Source of the DNA: Clostridiales bacterium
GTDB lineage: Bacteria > Bacillota > Clostridia > Christensenellales > UBA1242
Reading direction: 5' to 3'
Assembly (NCBI GenBank): GCA_003453435.1
Contig: DMLH01000069.1
Location: 1-8,029 of the forward strand
Length of the DNA: 8,029 nt
How positions within the stretch are numbered: the stretch's first letter is position 1; each line of letters opens with the position of its first letter. Under the pieces are notes generated by a model. The model did not search any database and was not told the origin of the DNA. It saw only the letters and a list, made by a program, of their open reading frames with translations. Below are positions 5,097-8,029 of this stretch, one piece after another. The translations under genes were made by a program, and so were the position numbers.

Positions 5097-8029
5097 ATGA
5101 AAAAACGCAAAATACTATTTCTTTTTGCTATTTTGTTTGGAATAATGTTTGTTCCTCTTTTTTCTGCGTGCAAAAATGAAGATGAAAAAATTCAACTTGT
5201 TGCACCAGATTCAGTCACTTATCAAATAAATTTCGATACAAACAAACAAATGCTAGTAACTCCGCAAAATCCTTTGGCAAGTTCATATGTTTTTGGTTTT
5301 TCAGAGCATGAAACTAATAATTTTAGCGAATATATTCATATACAGTCCACCACAAATTATTGTGATGTTTCGGATTATTTTGTCAATGCAAAAACATATT
5401 ACTTTTATGCTCAGTATGTAGGTTCGGGCAAATATTTAACGTCTCAAATTTCAAAGATTGAAAGTCATAAAGTTCAATTTGTTCTAGAAAAACCATATCT
5501 TTCAATTGAAGAAAATATATTAACTTGGGCACCTGTTCAAAATTGTTTAGATTATTCCATATATTCACTTGTTGGTAGTTCCAAAGAGTTTGTTGCGAAT
5601 AGTGTTCAAACAAACTTTAACATTAGCACGTATATAAGCCAAAAATTAAGTAGTGGATTGGATGATGTAATAAAATTTACAGTTATTGCAAATCCAGCAC
5701 AGGGCACAAACTTCTTGCGTAGTCCTGAAAGCAATTATGTGGAATATTCATCATATTTGCAGTTGGCAGTTCCTGAAATTATTTCAGTTAATAGTAGCAA
5801 TATAACATTTACGTCAATTGAGCATTGTAGCAGTTACACGTTAAGGATAAATTCCACATACATAATTCAAATTACAAAGGATCAGTGCACAAAAAGCGGA
5901 AATAACTTAATTTATAATTTGTCACAATACTTTGCTCAAAATGGACTAGGAACATATACATTTAAAATAAAAAGCAACAACACAAATCATTATGTGGAAA
6001 GTGCATATAGTAATGAATCAATTTATACATACACTGAAAAGTTAAACGCACCTAGTGGGCAAATTATAATAACAAACGAAAATCCCAATATTGTAATTTA
6101 TTGGAATCCTGTTTTAATTTCTCAGGACTCAGGGCAATATGTTAGTGAATATGAACTTTTCTTTAGTGATGTTAAAGATGGATATAAACTTAAACAATTT
6201 TTTGTTAATGATGGTGGAGTTCAAGGCTCAATTATAACCAATTCAATAATGCTAACATTTGAACAAATGAAAATAAGTTCATTTGACGAACTTAAAAATT
6301 CACGTTTCAAACTGCAAGTTAGGGCAAAGGGTAAGGGATACTATACAAATTCCGATTTCTGTTCTAACTTTAGATTGGTTGATCAAGACAATTCATTAAA
6401 TGCTCCCGTTATAACTGACGTTGCCTCACAAAATAAAATAACTTGGGTAAAAATTACAAATGCAGTACTTTACAAAATTACAATAACCGGCCCAATTTCA
6501 AGAGAATTCTACACAACCGCGGAGTATTTTGAATATGAGTCATATTTAAAAGAAGCTGGACAATATACAATTGTATGTTTTGCGGTTGGAGATGATGACA
6601 AAGTTTCACAACCATCAAATTCAATTTCAAAGATTGTTGAACAACAAAATGTAAATTTGGATGCCCCAGTCATGAATAGTGTAAGTTTGGATGATGATGT
6701 TTTAACCTTTGACTTTGCAACATCCAAAAATGCCACAACATATTCACTTTATGCCAATAATAATTTGGTCAGTGAAGAAATAACCAAAAACAACAAGGCT
6801 ATTTTAATTACTGATGTTTTACAATATGCACAAAACAATCAAATTTCATTTCAACTAAAAGCCAATGGATATGAACATTTTGTTGAAAGTGAAAAATCTA
6901 ATGCAATTATATTTAGCACTAAAATGCAAGCACCGGTTATAAAAATAAACAGTAATTCATTAACTTGGCAACCAATTGAAAATGCAACAAGCTATACCTT
7001 GTTTTTGGATGATAAGGAATACCCAATTAATAGCATTGAAACCTATTTGGATTTAACTATGTATGTCACTCAAATAAATGTGGCAAGACAAGTGATGCTA
7101 AAAGCAAATAATTTATATTTGGATGATTCAGAATTTAGCAATGTGAAATTTTATAATAGAACCGATAGAATTATAGGAAATTTTACTGACAAATATTTTT
7201 ATTATGGCCAAACTTATGATTATTACATTACTAGCGCTAAAGAGTTTTATGATGTTATTGAATATACGTACTTAAATTTCCTGCCGGAAGTTAATATATG
7301 GATTAATTATGACCCAGAAAAAAGTGTTATAGAAAAATATAATGAAATTTGGGAAAATATACACGGTTCAATAAATTTTGTACCGATTATTCCTCAACAA
7401 AAATATACTGGTGAAGTGACAATTACGTTTAATTATGCGGAAATTAGTAGGGAACCTGATTATGATTTGCAGTACACAAATTACACTCATGATATGAAAT
7501 ATACTGCAAAAAGTACTCGTGATGCTAATTATCAATTTCCAGCGGATAAATATATAGTAAACCAAGATGTTTACACAACAGATGGGCTATTAAGTGCAAT
7601 TCAACATCATGCAAAGCCTAACTTTAAAACAACAAATTTTGTTGCCAAAGATCAATATACTGTTGAAGATGTTTACAACAAAGCAAAAGAAATATTAATT
7701 GGCATCTGTGATGATTCGATGACAGATTATGAAAAAGTTTTGTCAATTCATGATTATGTTGTCACCAATGTTGAGTATGATTATACAGGACGTGATAGCA
7801 TAGAAGCATACAATGACGGCAAAACACAATTGCAAAAGCTTTTGGGATATTATCATTATTTGGAAAGCGCAATGTTTTACAATTTTGCTGTTTGTGATGG
7901 CTATGCGAAATTATTCTCATTGCTTTGCAATATGGAAGAAATAGATTGTGTTGTTGTTAATGGTTTAGAGGATAAAAATAATCCCAATTCAGGTCATGCA
8001 TGGAATAAGGTTGCTTTTGACTTTGATGG
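5097..8029 (+). CDS. Surface lipoprotein with Fn3/Ig-like repeats and C-terminal transglutaminase-like domain, 3' end cut by window edge
   Basis: 977 codons are seen with no stop. The N-terminus is a lipoprotein signal: MKKRK, a hydrophobic stretch, then PLFSAC, so C25 would be lipidated after cleavage by signal peptidase II. The -3 Phe is a slightly loose lipobox. Residues 34 to about 700 form some seven beta-sandwich-like repeats. About 700-870 is a Tyr-rich linker domain I do not recognise. From 876 a transglutaminase-like (papain-fold) domain starts: DYEKVLSIHDYVV with H885, then VCDGYAKLF with candidate nucleophile C933, and SGHAWNKV with H967. The third catalytic residue (Asp) should lie just past the edge. 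Such domains act as cysteine proteases, crosslinkers or amidases on extracellular targets; the reaction cannot be told here. Located 20 nt after protein C, so likely one operon acting at the cell surface. Gene family certain in outline, substrate unknown. Confidence 0.87.
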   Translation, partial: MKKRKILFLFAILFGIMFVPLFSACKNEDEKIQLVAPDSVTYQINFDTNKQMLVTPQNPLASSYVFGFSEHETNNFSEYIHIQSTTNYCDVSDYFVNAKTYYFYAQYVGSGKYLTSQISKIESHKVQFVLEKPYLSIEENILTWAPVQNCLDYSIYSLVGSSKEFVANSVQTNFNISTYISQKLSSGLDDVIKFTVIANPAQGTNFLRSPESNYVEYSSYLQLAVPEIISVNSSNITFTSIEHCSSYTLRINSTYIIQITKDQCTKSGNNLIYNLSQYFAQNGLGTYTFKIKSNNTNHYVESAYSNESIYTYTEKLNAPSGQIIITNENPNIVIYWNPVLISQDSGQYVSEYELFFSDVKDGYKLKQFFVNDGGVQGSIITNSIMLTFEQMKISSFDELKNSRFKLQVRAKGKGYYTNSDFCSNFRLVDQDNSLNAPVITDVASQNKITWVKITNAVLYKITITGPISREFYTTAEYFEYESYLKEAGQYTIVCFAVGDDDKVSQPSNSISKIVEQQNVNLDAPVMNSVSLDDDVLTFDFATSKNATTYSLYANNNLVSEEITKNNKAILITDVLQYAQNNQISFQLKANGYEHFVESEKSNAIIFSTKMQAPVIKINSNSLTWQPIENATSYTLFLDDKEYPINSIETYLDLTMYVTQINVARQVMLKANNLYLDDSEFSNVKFYNRTDRIIGNFTDKYFYYGQTYDYYITSAKEFYDVIEYTYLNFLPEVNIWINYDPEKSVIEKYNEIWENIHGSINFVPIIPQQKYTGEVTITFNYAEISREPDYDLQYTNYTHDMKYTAKSTRDANYQFPADKYIVNQDVYTTDGLLSAIQHHAKPNFKTTNFVAKDQYTVEDVYNKAKEILIGICDDSMTDYEKVLSIHDYVVTNVEYDYTGRDSIEAYNDGKTQLQKLLGYYHYLESAMFYNFAVCDGYAKLFSLLCNMEEIDCVVVNGLEDKNNPNSGHAWNKVAFDFD
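5196..7196 (+). repeat. Seven diverged ~90-residue Fn3/Ig-like repeats in the lipoprotein
   Basis: Units begin near residues 34, 130, 221, 316, 434, 521 and 610, a spacing of 87-118. Each opens with a short L-x-x-P or L-x-AP strand, such as LNAPVI (434), LDAPVM (521) and MQAPVI (610), then a strand with Trp or Phe (ILTWAPVQN, KITWVKITN, SLTWQPIEN) and a Y-x-L/I strand (DYSIYSL, LYKITI, SYTLFL). This fits fibronectin-type-III-like modules that act as a stalk lifting the catalytic domain off the membrane. The copies are old and diverged at protein level only; there is no DNA-level repetition. Confidence 0.65.
7722..8029 (+). other. Transglutaminase-like catalytic domain (partial)
   Basis: Residues 876-977 of the lipoprotein. 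Conserved features are the IHDYVV helix (884-889), the Cys helix VCDGYAKLFSLL with C933, and GHAWNKV with H967, in the order and spacing of the Transglut_core family. The sequence ends at DFDG, just before the expected W-Y-x-V-D strand that would supply the catalytic Asp. Confidence 0.85.

Noticed and set aside
5383..7565. Minus-strand frames of 65-76 codons at 5383-5613, 6509-6736 and 7368-7565
   Set aside because: All lie antisense within the large lipoprotein gene, without promoters, ribosome sites or recognisable domains.
1..8029. CRISPR arrays, tRNA/rRNA genes, insertion sequences, recoded stop codons
   Set aside because: No regularly spaced repeats, cloverleaf sequences, transposase motifs or terminal inverted repeats are visible. 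TGA acts as a stop (protein B) and Trp is TGG throughout.

Overview
The window is AT-rich DNA using the standard bacterial code (TGA ends one gene and no reading frame needs TGA as Trp). It carries AGGAG-type ribosome sites, GAAC-N4-GTTC (Gram-positive LexA/DinR type) operators, SipW-type exported proteins and a BspA-type leucine-rich repeat fragment. Together these point to a low-GC Bacillota, most likely an uncultured Clostridia-like lineage. The exact taxon cannot be read from the sequence.

Layout. 1-1033 (minus, runs off the left edge): multipass membrane protein of the VTT/DedA (TVP38/TMEM64) family with a long Lys/Asn/Gln-rich tail. 1034-1246: divergent intergenic region with a clear sigma-A promoter and a perfect SOS box. 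1247-2473 (plus): DinB/UmuC-type Y-family DNA polymerase. 2439-2720 (plus): small ORF overlapping the polymerase end, matching the last repeat and cap of a BspA-like LRR protein, probably a remnant. 2747-2772: strong bidirectional terminator shared by converging genes. 2807-3457 (minus): SipW-type exported protein A, with a second perfect SOS box just before its ribosome site. 3585-4193 (plus): SipW-type exported protein B. 4306-5076 (plus): paralogue C, anchored by a signal-anchor helix behind a 60-residue cytoplasmic tail. 5097-8029 (plus, runs off the right edge): large lipoprotein with about seven Fn3/Ig-like repeats followed by a transglutaminase-like Cys/His domain.

How the parts may work together. 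The right two thirds look like a cell-surface module: three related exported or anchored proteins sharing a Tyr-rich motif and a C-terminal E-x-x-Q...W...AP..W signature, beside a surface lipoprotein with a protein-modifying fold. C and the lipoprotein are 20 nt apart and look co-transcribed. A is divergent from B. The most notable point is that the polymerase (expected SOS gene) and exported protein A (unexpected) share the same promoter/operator layout: -10 hexamer, 6 nt, GAAC-N4-GTTC, then ribosome site and start codon. This suggests that a surface protein is induced by DNA damage. It is an inference from sequence and has not been tested.
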